This document shows positions 49,444-58,328 of a DNA stretch of 64,000 nucleotides, piece after piece. The notes under the pieces were generated by a model, which ran no database searches, was not told the DNA's origin, and worked only from the letters and a program-made list of their open reading frames with translations. Position 1 is the stretch's first letter, and each line of letters begins with the position of its first letter. The position numbers were made by a program, and so were the translations under genes. The DNA comes from Phycisphaerae bacterium (GTDB taxonomy: Bacteria > Planctomycetota > Phycisphaerae > UBA1845 > UTPLA1), in contig DATEMU010000004.1 in the NCBI GenBank assembly GCA_035275405.1, positions 124,001-188,000 of the forward strand, given 5' to 3'.

Positions 49444-50223
49444 ATGACTCGTCTTCGCCAATTCCTATCGCCCGGAATGCGGTTGGGCGTCCTGACCGCG
49501 GCGATAGCGGCGGGATGCGCGGCGCCGGAGCCGTTGACCCGGGAAGTGGATTCGGATGCGGATTCGCACATCAAGAGCATGTGCAAACTCCTGGACAGTG
49601 CCAAGGCGTTTCGATTCCAGGTGCAAGCGACCATGGACCGACCGGTCGACACCGGGCAGCTTGCCCAATTCCATCGCACCAGTGATATTACGGTCGTGCG
49701 TCCCGATCGGCTCTTCGCCAATACAGAATCCGACGAAGGTTCGTGGTCGGTCTGGTATCGCGGCAAGTTACTGACGATTCTCGACCGGGACGAGAACACC
49801 TATGCGACCGAGACGGTGCCGGACCGCATCGGCGAGATGCTCGATTATCTGGCGGACGAACATGACATTGTCATGCCCATGGCCGACCTTCTGGTCGGGG
49901 GAACCTACGAATCACTGCTGGCGGAGGTAGAAGTCGGCGAATACGTCGGCCTTCATTCCGTGGCCGACACGCCGTGCCATCATCTCCTCTTTCACCAGGA
50001 AAACCTGGAATGGCAGATCTGGATCGACGCCGGCCAGCAGCCGCTGCCCCGAAAACTGGTGATCACTTACTTCGACGAGCCTGATGAGCCCCAATATGTC
50101 GCGACGATGGACAAATGGGAACTCGCGCCGACCTGGTCCGAAGAGACCTTCACCTTCACGCCTCCCAACGGCGCTGCCAGTGTTTCGTTGTCGGACTTGG
50201 TCGCCTCGACCGAGGAGGACTGA
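49444..50223 (+). CDS. DUF2092-family lipoprotein
   Basis: A 259-residue protein from ATG 49444 (GGGAGGAG upstream). The signal sequence ends with AIAAGC, a good lipobox, so it is probably a lipoprotein. The body follows DUF2092: KAFRFQVQATMDRP, VVRPDRLFANTES, a repeated beta pattern (LTILDRDENTYATETVPD), and LEWQIWIDAGQQPLPRKLVI. DUF2092 resembles the LolA/LolB lipoprotein-carrier half-barrel, so binding of a lipid or hydrophobic partner is possible. It ends one base before the start of a second DUF2092 gene, its paralogue. Confidence 0.85.
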   Translation: MTRLRQFLSPGMRLGVLTAAIAAGCAAPEPLTREVDSDADSHIKSMCKLLDSAKAFRFQVQATMDRPVDTGQLAQFHRTSDITVVRPDRLFANTESDEGSWSVWYRGKLLTILDRDENTYATETVPDRIGEMLDYLADEHDIVMPMADLLVGGTYESLLAEVEVGEYVGLHSVADTPCHHLLFHQENLEWQIWIDAGQQPLPRKLVITYFDEPDEPQYVATMDKWELAPTWSEETFTFTPPNGAASVSLSDLVASTEED

Positions 50224-50224
50224 T

Positions 50225-52081
50225 ATGACTCGGGGAAAATATCTTCGGCTTGCCATAATCGGAATACTCGCGATTGCACTCCTGGATTGTGCCGCCTATG
50301 CCTTCGGACGCGGCGGGCGTGGCGGTGGAGGTCGTGGAGGCGGCGGCTCCCGTGGGGGAGGTTCTCGGGGCGGCTATCGCAGCAGCGGAGGCGGCAGCCG
50401 GTCGTCCTATTCCAACCACGGCAGTATCCGCTATTCAGGTTCTTCTCGATCGGGGTCGCGATCCTCTTCGCCCTCATACTCGCGCGGCGGCTCATCGTAT
50501 GGAAGCGGGAGGTCATCGTATGGTGGGTCGTCATACTCCCGGTCGTCGACGCCCTCTTACTCCGGTTCCAGATCGTCAACCGGGGCGGGAAGGTCATACG
50601 GAAGCTCCTATTCGAGGTCTTCAACGCCATCCTTTCGGTCGAGCGGAAGCGGCTATGGGCAGCGATCTTATGGCGGGGCCTACGGAAGCCGGTCCTACTC
50701 GCGACCCGCAACTCCTTCCTACCGACCTTCGAACAGCGGATCAATCATTCACAGCGGATCCGCTACCGGACCGCGGGGCAACACGATCGCCGGCGCAGTC
50801 GGTCCGCGCGGTGGTACCGCGGTAGGAATCGAGGGCTCCCGAGGTGGCACGGCCGGCGCGATTCAGGGTCCGCGCGGCGGCGGCGCTGCACGCGTCGAAG
50901 GCCCGCGCGGCGGATCAGCCGGCGCTATCAAGGGCCCGCGCGGTGGCGGCGCTGCGGGCGTTCAAGGGCCCGGCGGCGGGACCGCCGGCGCGGTTCGTGG
51001 ACCACGCGGGGCCGGCGCGGCGGGAGTCAGCGGCCCGCGTGGAGGAACGGCGGGCGCGGTATGGGGGCCAAACGGTCGCGACATTGCCGCCGGTCAGGGA
51101 CCATACGGCAATCGCTTTGTCACCAATCTCCCCGCTGGCGCCATTAATTATCCGTGGCGCGGACAGGACTATTGGCACTCGGGCTATGGTTGGTGGCGGC
51201 CAAGTTGGGTCGGCGACAGCATGTACTACGGCTGGGCCTATCCGCCCATCGGATACTGGTACTCGTCGTTGCCTGACGACAACGAATCGGTCGTCATCAA
51301 CAACACGACCTATTACGAGTCCGAGGGGGTGTATTACCAGGAGGGTGAACAGGAGGGGCAGAAGGGATATGTCGTCGCCGAAGCGCCCGTCGCCGCGGAC
51401 GCCCCGGATGCTTCCGCCGCCGATGAGGTCGAAAACCCTTACAAGATCCTCAAGAACATGTGCATCTACGTGGCGAACCTCGATCGATTCACCGCTGACG
51501 CCAGTACGACGCACGATCAGGTGCGGGAAACAGGCGAAAAGGTCCAAGTCTCGTCCCGCCGCAAGATCAGCGTCAGCCGACCGGACAAGATCGCCGTGGA
51601 TGTGAAGGATGACAACGGTGAGCGACGGGTCGTGTACGACGGCCAGACGGTATCGATGCTCGATCGCACGAAAAACATCTACACGGCGGTGGAGGTACCC
51701 AATACCATCGACGGCGCGCTCGACAAACTCGCCCAGGATTACAACATCATCCTGCCCTTGGGAGATCTCCTCTACAAGGATCTCTACGATCGCATGGAAG
51801 CGAGAGCGGCGTCCGGGCAATACCTTGGAATCCATCAGGCGGGCGAATTCAAGTGCCACCACCTGGCCTTCACGACGGAATCCTCGAGCTGGCAAATCTG
51901 GATTGACGCCGGCAACGTTCCCATCCCACGGAGAATCACGATCGACTACGGCCAGGGTGCCGATCGCTCGCGTTATTCCGCGGACATCGTGGAGTGGACC
52001 CCGTGGACCACTTTTTCGGCGGAGACGTTTGCGTTTACGCTGCCGCCCGACGTCAATCGCTTTGAATTCGAGGCAAACTGA
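50225..52081 (+). CDS. Exported DUF2092 protein with Gly/Ser/Arg-rich and collagen-like repeat segments
   Basis: A 618-residue protein with a signal peptide (8-27). Residues about 28-181 are low complexity (GRGGRGGGGRGGGGSRGG, then Ser/Tyr/Gly stretches). Residues 182-291 are ten tandem 11-residue units of form GPRGGxAGAxx. A Trp/Tyr-rich stretch follows (YPWRGQDYWHSGYGWWRPSW), and residues about 415-618 are a DUF2092 domain (WQIWIDAGNVPIPRRITIDY), the paralogue of the gene just upstream. The repeats have Gly every few residues but not a strict GxxGxx triplet, so a collagen triple helix is uncertain. It looks like a DUF2092 carrier with a long extracellular or wall-spanning stalk. The start is ATG 50225, one base after the previous stop. 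Confidence 0.85.
   Translation: MTRGKYLRLAIIGILAIALLDCAAYAFGRGGRGGGGRGGGGSRGGGSRGGYRSSGGGSRSSYSNHGSIRYSGSSRSGSRSSSPSYSRGGSSYGSGRSSYGGSSYSRSSTPSYSGSRSSTGAGRSYGSSYSRSSTPSFRSSGSGYGQRSYGGAYGSRSYSRPATPSYRPSNSGSIIHSGSATGPRGNTIAGAVGPRGGTAVGIEGSRGGTAGAIQGPRGGGAARVEGPRGGSAGAIKGPRGGGAAGVQGPGGGTAGAVRGPRGAGAAGVSGPRGGTAGAVWGPNGRDIAAGQGPYGNRFVTNLPAGAINYPWRGQDYWHSGYGWWRPSWVGDSMYYGWAYPPIGYWYSSLPDDNESVVINNTTYYESEGVYYQEGEQEGQKGYVVAEAPVAADAPDASAADEVENPYKILKNMCIYVANLDRFTADASTTHDQVRETGEKVQVSSRRKISVSRPDKIAVDVKDDNGERRVVYDGQTVSMLDRTKNIYTAVEVPNTIDGALDKLAQDYNIILPLGDLLYKDLYDRMEARAASGQYLGIHQAGEFKCHHLAFTTESSSWQIWIDAGNVPIPRRITIDYGQGADRSRYSADIVEWTPWTTFSAETFAFTLPPDVNRFEFEAN
50768..51112 (+). repeat. Ten tandem 33-base coding repeats (GPRGGxAGAxx)
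   Basis: Ten in-frame units of 33 bases code for GPRGN/GGxAGAV-like 11-mers from residue 182 to 291, followed by a partial unit (GPYGN). Units differ by several bases each, so the array is old rather than freshly duplicated. Copy number may vary between strains. Confidence 0.85.
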
Positions 52082-52239
52082 CGTCACCGGCCATGCGGTG
52101 CAGTTGCCGCGACACCGACTTGGATTGATAATGGCTCATGGAGGGTGACCCGCGCATCGGATTCCTGCCGCAAAAGGCCTCGCGTGTCGATGCCATCGAC
52201 GCAGTCCGTTCTAGCTGATATTTGTTGCCATGTTTCCCT

Positions 52240-53061
52240 ATGCTCCCGGACGAACAGTTTGATCGGATACGGAGAATCGCCTTGAGTCTTGCGGGGATTG
52301 AGTTGTTTGAACGGCATCGCGATCTTCTGCTCCGCCGAAGCAGTCGGATCGGAATTGTTGATCCTATTGAATTGGATTCACTGCTGCAGCGAGTCGAGAA
52401 GGGAGACCCGGATGCGCAGCAAAAATTCTTTTGTCTGCTGACGACAAAGTTCACCGGGTTCTTCCGCCATCCCCGGCACTTCGCTATGGCCGCACAACAC
52501 GCAATGGAGGCGGTGCGCCGAAATGGTCGGGCGCGACTGTGGTCGGCGGGCGCGGCGACCGGCGAAGAGCCGTACTCACTGGCCATTGCCGTGATCGAAG
52601 TCTTCCAGCGTGACGACCTGCCCATTAACATCCTGGCCACGGATGTGGACGTGGAGGCGCTGGAAATCGGGCGGCGAGGCGAATATTCCGAAACAGCGCT
52701 ACGCGGACTCGAACCGTCTCGGCGGCAGCGATTTCTAGGCGAGGATCGCAACGCCCGCCGGTTCGTTGTCGCCGATGCCTTGAGGCAATTGGTGGATTTC
52801 CGGGCCCTTAACCTTGCCGATGAGAAGTGGCCAATTGACGGTCCGTTGGATGTGATCTTCTGCCGAAACGTGCTCATGTACCTGGAAACCGGTTTGCGAC
52901 ACACCGTGGTGGAGCGCATGGCGTCGCTGCTCGCTCCCGGTGGTTTGCTGATGCTCGATCCGACCGAGCATCTCGGCAAGGCGGGTCACCTTTTCGAATC
53001 GCGTGGGGACGGCGTTTATTCGCTCCGGGGCTCCTCCCCTACGCCGCGCGGCGGCGCTTGA
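52240..53061 (+). CDS. cheR: CheR-type chemoreceptor methyltransferase
   Basis: A 273-residue SAM-dependent methyltransferase that adds methyl groups to Glu of chemoreceptors or receptor-like signalling proteins. The N-terminal helical domain ends near residue 75; then [20 protein letters not shown] (SAM motif I), [23 protein letters not shown], and [13 protein letters not shown] (motif IV, FCRNVLIY type) follow. The start is ATG 52240; a TTG at 52222 would add six residues. Ten bases separate it from the hybrid kinase. No receptor or CheB is nearby, so it probably methylates the neighbouring kinase or distant receptors; this is inferred. Confidence 0.93.
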   Translation: MLPDEQFDRIRRIALSLAGIELFERHRDLLLRRSSRIGIVDPIELDSLLQRVEKGDPDAQQKFFCLLTTKFTGFFRHPRHFAMAAQHAMEAVRRNGRARLWSAGAATGEEPYSLAIAVIEVFQRDDLPINILATDVDVEALEIGRRGEYSETALRGLEPSRRQRFLGEDRNARRFVVADALRQLVDFRALNLADEKWPIDGPLDVIFCRNVLMYLETGLRHTVVERMASLLAPGGLLMLDPTEHLGKAGHLFESRGDGVYSLRGSSPTPRGGA

Positions 53062-53071
53062 AAGCGGACTC

Positions 53072-56000
53072 ATGACCATCGCCAAACGCCTGATCATCTT
53101 GCTCGCCGTACCCCTTGTCGCGCTCGGCGGGCTCGGCGTTTTCATCGGTGTTCACCTGCGCGAGACAGAGTCCCGCGGCCGGTTTGTGTCGGAGTCCCAG
53201 ATTCCGAGTCTCGCCGTTCTCGGCAACCTATCGCGGAGTTTCGCCGAACTCCGGGTGAATGTGCGAGACTGTTTGCTCGCCACCGACCAGGCGCAACGAG
53301 ACGCGGCGAAGGCCGCGTTTGATGAGGATGAACGAGTCGTCACTGCCCTGCTTCAACAATATGGGGACAGCCTGATCACCGGCGAGCGGGACCGTCGTTT
53401 ATACAACGACTTCCGAGACCTGAGCCGGGAGTGGATTAACGGCGCCAGGCAGGGCTTTTCCCTTGCCGAGTCGGGCCGAAAGGATGACGCCATCGCCCAG
53501 TTCGGCACCACGCTTTCTGCAATAGGCGTCCGATTAAGCACGGTTTCGAACGAGTGGATCCAGCTTAATGAAGATCTGGCGACGGCGGCCGGCCGGGACG
53601 CTGTCGCGACAATCGAGAAAACCCAGCGCCGAATGCTTATCGCCAGTTCTGTCGCGCTCCTGCTGACCGCGGTTCTGGGCTACCTGACTTTCCGACGTAT
53701 CGTCCACCCCATTCAGGCGCTTGAAGCTTCGGTACAGCGAATAGCCGCCGGCGATTACGCGATCGACGTTCCCTTCACGCAGGCGACGGATGAGACCGGC
53801 GGACTGGCCCGATCGATTGACGTGCTTAAGAAAGGCGCCGCGGCGATGGACGAACAGCGCTGGGTCAAATCCGGCGCCGCCCAGATCACCCGGGAACTGC
53901 AGGCGGCGACAGACTTGGCCGAGTTTGGACAGCGGCTGGTCTCCGAGCTGGTTCCGATGCTCGGCGGAGGCATCGCGGGGTTCTATCTCCTCGAACAGTC
54001 GCCCGAGCGACTTCGGCGGATCGCTTCGTATGGCTTGGCCGCCGAGTCGAGTTCAGCGGAATCGCTGGGCCTCGGTGAGGGCCTGATCGGCCAATGCGCC
54101 CGCGAACGAAAGACCATTACGCTTACAAATCTCCCTCCGGACTATCTTCAGATCGCCTCCGGCCTGGGCTCGGCTACGCCGGTTCAGTCCGTGGCCCTGC
54201 CGCTGCTCTTCAAAGACGACCTCTTGGGCGTGTTCGAGATTGCCTCCTTCCGCACGTTCAACTCGTCGGAAAAAGCCCTGCTGGAAGAGTTGTTGCCGGT
54301 CGTCGCAATGAGCCTCGAAGTCCTGCAGCGCAATCTCCGCACGCAGGAGCTGCTCTCCCAGACGCAGGAACAAGCCCGACAGCTCGAGGAGCAGACCGAG
54401 GAATTGACCCAGTCCCAGGAAGAGCTGCTGGCCCAGAAAGAGGAATTGCTGACGCAGCAGCGCGAGCTGACCACGCAGCGCGAACAGCTGCAGAAGACGG
54501 AGTTGTTCTACCGCAGCGTCCTGGAATCCGCCCCGGACGGCATGATGGTGGTGGATGCCGGCGGGATTATCCGTCTGGCCAACGCGCAGGTGGAACAGTT
54601 GTTTGGCTACACGCGGGACGAACTCGTGGGGAGTCCCGTCGAAGTCCTCGTCCCCGATTCCATCCGCGATAAGCATGTCTCCCTTCGCAACTCGTACCTG
54701 GCCGATCCGAGCGCTCGAGACATGGGCAGCGGGATGGCGCTGACTGGCCGGCGCAAGGACGGGACCTTGTTCCCGGTCGAGATCGGCCTGAGCCCGGTCC
54801 AGGGCGGCGACCAGACGCAGATCGCCGTATCGATTCGTGACATCACCGAGCGCCGGCAGCAGCAGGAAGCGCTCCGTCAGGCGAAGGAAGCGGCCGAGGC
54901 GGCCACCCAGGCCAAGAGTACGTTTCTGGCGACGATGAGCCACGAAATCCGCACGCCGATGAATGCGATCATCAACATGAGCGGCCTGGCGCTGGAGACC
55001 GACCTGACGCCCAAGCAGCAGCAATACGTCAGCGTCGCCCACTCGTCGGCAAAGAATCTCCTCGGCATTATCAACGACATCCTCGATTTTTCGAAGATCG
55101 AGGCGGACAAGCTGGAACTGGAGACAATGCCGTTCAGCCTGCGGCATGAACTGGAACACGTCACCGAGACATTCCGCGCCAAGGTGATGGAAAAGCACGT
55201 GGAACTCATTGTGCACGTCCCGACCATCGTACCGGACCAATTGATAGGCGATGCGCTTCGATTTCGGCAAGTCCTGACCAACTTGATCGGCAACGCCTTC
55301 AAGTTCACCGAAAAGGGCGAGGTGGCCGTAAAAGTTGCAGTCGCTGACGCCGCTCCATCCGGCAAGGCTACGCCGACGGGCTATCTCGACTTGTTGGTCA
55401 GCATTCGCGATACCGGCATTGGCATGACGGAGGAACAACAAGGCCGGCTCTTTGCCGCCTTCAGCCAGGCCGATACGTCGACGACACGCAAGTACGGCGG
55501 CACCGGTCTGGGACTCGCCATCAGCCGGCGACTGGCACGGATGATGGAGGGGGACGTTACCCTCGAGAGCAAGCCGGGCGTCGGCACGACCTTCTACTTT
55601 ACGGCGCGCGTCGGGGTCGATGCGACCCAGCCGGCGCCGGCTCACACGCCGCCCACGCGAATACGCGAGCATCCGGTCCTTGTAGTGGATGACAGCGAGA
55701 CGAGCCGCGAGCTTCTGGAAACGCTCTTGAGCGGGTGGTCGATTCCCGTCGTCACCGTTGGGACGGCGGAGGAGGCTCTGGCGCTGCTCGATCAGCGAAA
55801 CAACAACGGCCACGATCCCTTCGGCCTCGTGATCCTCGATTGGATGCTGCCCGGTCTGGATGGAATCGAGGCCGCCGCTCGCATCCGGGCACGACCGGAG
55901 ACGAAATCGCTCCCGATCATCATCATCAGCGCCTATGCGGGGAGAGAGGAAGAAGCGCGCTGTGCCGAAATCGGGGTTAACGTCTTTCTTCCCAAGCCGC

Positions 56001-57139
56001 TTACCGCTTCGTCACTCTTTAACTCTCTGGTAGAGGCCCAGGGGGCGCGAGTTCACGCCGTCCGCCGCGGGTTGGACGCCCCGTTGGAGCGTGAATTTGT
56101 TGGTGTGCGCGCGCTCCTTGCGGAAGACAACGAAACCAACCAATTGGTGGCGCTGGAACTCTTTTCACGGCTGGGAATCGAGCTGGATATCGCTGAAAAC
56201 GGGCGCGTGGCGATCGATATGGCACGTCAAAACGCCGGCCGCTATTCGGCGATCCTGATGGACATGCAGATGCCGGAAATGGACGGCCTGGAGGCAACGC
56301 GCCTCCTGCGGAGCGACGCCGCCTTCCGGGAACTTCCGATTATTGCCATGACCGCCAATGCCATGAAACACGATCTCGACGCCTGTATTACGGCGGGCAT
56401 GAACGACCACATTACCAAGCCCATCGATCGAGCGGCGATGCTGAAGACGCTGCGAAAATGGTTGCCCCGCAATGTCTCGACAAGCGCCACGACCTCGGCA
56501 TCGCCTTCGCCCGCCACACCGTCCGGCGATGATGCTCCTCCAGTTCTGGAAGGCATCAACGTCGCGGATGCCCTGGCCCGTCTCGGCCTCGGCTTCAGCA
56601 GCCTGAAGAAGATGCTGCTGCGCTTCGCGGACGGACAGGGCAAAACCCTCGAAGAGTTGCGCGCCGCCGTCGCCGCGGGCGATAGTTCCGCCGCGGCGCG
56701 ACATGCGCACGCCATCGCCGGCGCCGCCGGAAATCTGGGGGCGGATACGCTCCGGGTAGCCGCCAAGGCGCTCGAGCAGGCGGGTCGGGATGGGCGCCGC
56801 GATCTCGAAAAGCTGCTCGGCGCGGTCAATGAACATGCCGCAATTGTCTTTCGCTCAATCGACCGGTTACGCGACGGATCGGCAAGCCCAACCGCAGAAG
56901 CGACCCGGCCGCTCGATGGCTTGAAGGCCCGCGCGGCGCTGGAAAGATTGTCGGCGGCACTTGACCAAGTCGACGTTTCCGCGTCCGGTGAAGCGCTCAC
57001 AGACTTGACTTCGCTTGGAGCGCAAACGGCGTGGGCTGGCGACGTCGCGCGGTTGCGTGAATTGACCGACGGTTACGAATTTGAAGAAGCGGCCGCGGCG
57101 GTCGCCACCCTTTTGAAACGGTTGGAGACCACGTCGTGA
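53072..57139 (+). CDS. Large hybrid histidine kinase (HAMP-GAF-PAS-HisKA-HATPase-REC-REC-HPt)
   Basis: A 1355-residue membrane kinase. Order: TM1 (about 9-28), a four-helix sensory bundle of MCP type (30-185), TM2 (about 190-208), HAMP (210-262), GAF (about 285-430), a long Gln/Glu-rich coiled coil (430-475), PAS (478-600), HisKA with His624 ([16 protein letters not shown]), HATPase (730-850), REC1 with Asp923 ([13 protein letters not shown]), REC2 with Asp1064 ([13 protein letters not shown]) and HPt with His1213 ([12 protein letters not shown]). All phospho-acceptors are present, a full phosphorelay in one chain. The MCP-like bundle fits the CheR next door. The stop overlaps the start of the REC-PP2C gene by four bases. 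Confidence 0.95.
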   Translation: MTIAKRLIILLAVPLVALGGLGVFIGVHLRETESRGRFVSESQIPSLAVLGNLSRSFAELRVNVRDCLLATDQAQRDAAKAAFDEDERVVTALLQQYGDSLITGERDRRLYNDFRDLSREWINGARQGFSLAESGRKDDAIAQFGTTLSAIGVRLSTVSNEWIQLNEDLATAAGRDAVATIEKTQRRMLIASSVALLLTAVLGYLTFRRIVHPIQALEASVQRIAAGDYAIDVPFTQATDETGGLARSIDVLKKGAAAMDEQRWVKSGAAQITRELQAATDLAEFGQRLVSELVPMLGGGIAGFYLLEQSPERLRRIASYGLAAESSSAESLGLGEGLIGQCARERKTITLTNLPPDYLQIASGLGSATPVQSVALPLLFKDDLLGVFEIASFRTFNSSEKALLEELLPVVAMSLEVLQRNLRTQELLSQTQEQARQLEEQTEELTQSQEELLAQKEELLTQQRELTTQREQLQKTELFYRSVLESAPDGMMVVDAGGIIRLANAQVEQLFGYTRDELVGSPVEVLVPDSIRDKHVSLRNSYLADPSARDMGSGMALTGRRKDGTLFPVEIGLSPVQGGDQTQIAVSIRDITERRQQQEALRQAKEAAEAATQAKSTFLATMSHEIRTPMNAIINMSGLALETDLTPKQQQYVSVAHSSAKNLLGIINDILDFSKIEADKLELETMPFSLRHELEHVTETFRAKVMEKHVELIVHVPTIVPDQLIGDALRFRQVLTNLIGNAFKFTEKGEVAVKVAVADAAPSGKATPTGYLDLLVSIRDTGIGMTEEQQGRLFAAFSQADTSTTRKYGGTGLGLAISRRLARMMEGDVTLESKPGVGTTFYFTARVGVDATQPAPAHTPPTRIREHPVLVVDDSETSRELLETLLSGWSIPVVTVGTAEEALALLDQRNNNGHDPFGLVILDWMLPGLDGIEAAARIRARPETKSLPIIIISAYAGREEEARCAEIGVNVFLPKPLTASSLFNSLVEAQGARVHAVRRGLDAPLEREFVGVRALLAEDNETNQLVALELFSRLGIELDIAENGRVAIDMARQNAGRYSAILMDMQMPEMDGLEATRLLRSDAAFRELPIIAMTANAMKHDLDACITAGMNDHITKPIDRAAMLKTLRKWLPRNVSTSATTSASPSPATPSGDDAPPVLEGINVADALARLGLGFSSLKKMLLRFADGQGKTLEELRAAVAAGDSSAAARHAHAIAGAAGNLGADTLRVAAKALEQAGRDGRRDLEKLLGAVNEHAAIVFRSIDRLRDGSASPTAEATRPLDGLKARAALERLSAALDQVDVSASGEALTDLTSLGAQTAWAGDVARLRELTDGYEFEEAAAAVATLLKRLETTS

Positions 57140-58278
57140 AAAACCTCTCGGAATGTCGCGTTCTGATCGTCGATGACGTCAAGGCCAATGTCGATGTGCT
57201 GGTAGAGGCCCTGCGCAGCGATCATAAGCTGAGCGTAGCGCTCGACGGCGAGTCCGCCCTGCGCAACATTGAGAAGAATCCGCCCGATCTCGTCCTGCTG
57301 GATATCGTCATGCCAGGGCTCGACGGTTACGAGGTGTGTCGCCGCCTGCGGGCCGCGCCGAATACGCAGGATATCCCCATCATGTTTCTCAGCTCGCTCG
57401 ACGAGGTGAAAAACAAGACGCAGGGTTTTGAAGTCGGCGGCAACGACTACCTGACCAAGCCGTTTGAGGTCCTGGAAGTCAAAGCCCGCGTGCGCTCGCT
57501 CCTGAAGGCCAAGGCCTATTCTGACGCGGTGAAGGAGAAGATCGCCGCGGAACTGGCCATTGCCCGCGAGATTCAGCTTGGCATCCTCCCCTCGAACATC
57601 CCCGCGCAGGTTGCGGGCACAAATTTCGAGATTTGCGCCGTATTGGAAGCGGCCCTAGAGGTGGGCGGCGACCTCTACGAGGTATTGCGCCTCGACAACG
57701 GACGCCTGCTCGTCGCTGTCGGCGATGTCTCCGGCAAGGGTATCCCGGCATCTCTCTTCATGGCGGTCACGACAACCCTCTTGCGAACGATGGCGCGACA
57801 GTATCGCAAGCCGGAAGAAATAGTGCTCCAGGTGAATGATGCGTTGGCCGTGCAGAATCCGCGCGGCATGTTTGTCACGCTCGCCTGCATGATCGTTGAC
57901 ACGGTCACGGCCAACGTAACATGCGCCAACGCCGGCCATCTCTCGGCCGTGCTCCTTCGCCCCGGCGCCGAACCCCGCCTCGTTTTGGAGTCGACCGCCA
58001 TGTTGGCGGGCGTCATGGAGGGGATCCCAGTCGAAAGCGAATCGCTCCAACTTCAACCGGGCGACACCCTGGCGCTCTACACGGACGGCGTGACCGAGGC
58101 CTTCAACGCAAAAGGAAAAATGTTCGAAGAGGCGGGCCTGCTCGAATGTCTGCGTGATGCCGCGGGCCGCCGCGCGGACGAAACGGTCAAGATTATCCTG
58201 GACGCGGTCCGTCGCCACGCTGCCGGGTTTCCCCAATCGGACGACCTTACTTTGGTTGCAGTCCGGAGGGTTGGCTGA
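57136..58278 (+). CDS. Response regulator with PP2C (SpoIIE/RsbU) phosphatase output
   Basis: A 380-residue protein: REC domain (1-120, phospho-acceptor Asp56 in [13 protein letters not shown], Lys in YLTKPF), a helical linker ([17 protein letters not shown], the usual RsbU-like phrase), and a PP2C-type phosphatase domain ([69 protein letters not shown]). Metal-binding Asp residues are present. Such proteins dephosphorylate anti-sigma antagonists in partner-switching. The start is GTG 57136, overlapping the kinase stop (GTGA), so the kinase most likely phosphorylates this protein. No antagonist or anti-sigma factor lies nearby. Confidence 0.93.
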   Translation: MKNLSECRVLIVDDVKANVDVLVEALRSDHKLSVALDGESALRNIEKNPPDLVLLDIVMPGLDGYEVCRRLRAAPNTQDIPIMFLSSLDEVKNKTQGFEVGGNDYLTKPFEVLEVKARVRSLLKAKAYSDAVKEKIAAELAIAREIQLGILPSNIPAQVAGTNFEICAVLEAALEVGGDLYEVLRLDNGRLLVAVGDVSGKGIPASLFMAVTTTLLRTMARQYRKPEEIVLQVNDALAVQNPRGMFVTLACMIVDTVTANVTCANAGHLSAVLLRPGAEPRLVLESTAMLAGVMEGIPVESESLQLQPGDTLALYTDGVTEAFNAKGKMFEEAGLLECLRDAAGRRADETVKIILDAVRRHAAGFPQSDDLTLVAVRRVG

Positions 58279-58328
58279 CTTCAGGTGAGGCGGTCGCCAG
58301 CATCGTCGCCGCACCCATTCGCATCCGT

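Noticed and set aside
50768-51112. CRISPR-like array
   Set aside because: The 33-base periodicity is in frame, degenerate and without spacers; it codes for protein repeats.
54053-55813. A 586-codon open frame antisense to the hybrid kinase
   Set aside because: It mirrors the GAF, PAS and HisKA regions of a well-supported kinase and has no recognisable family.
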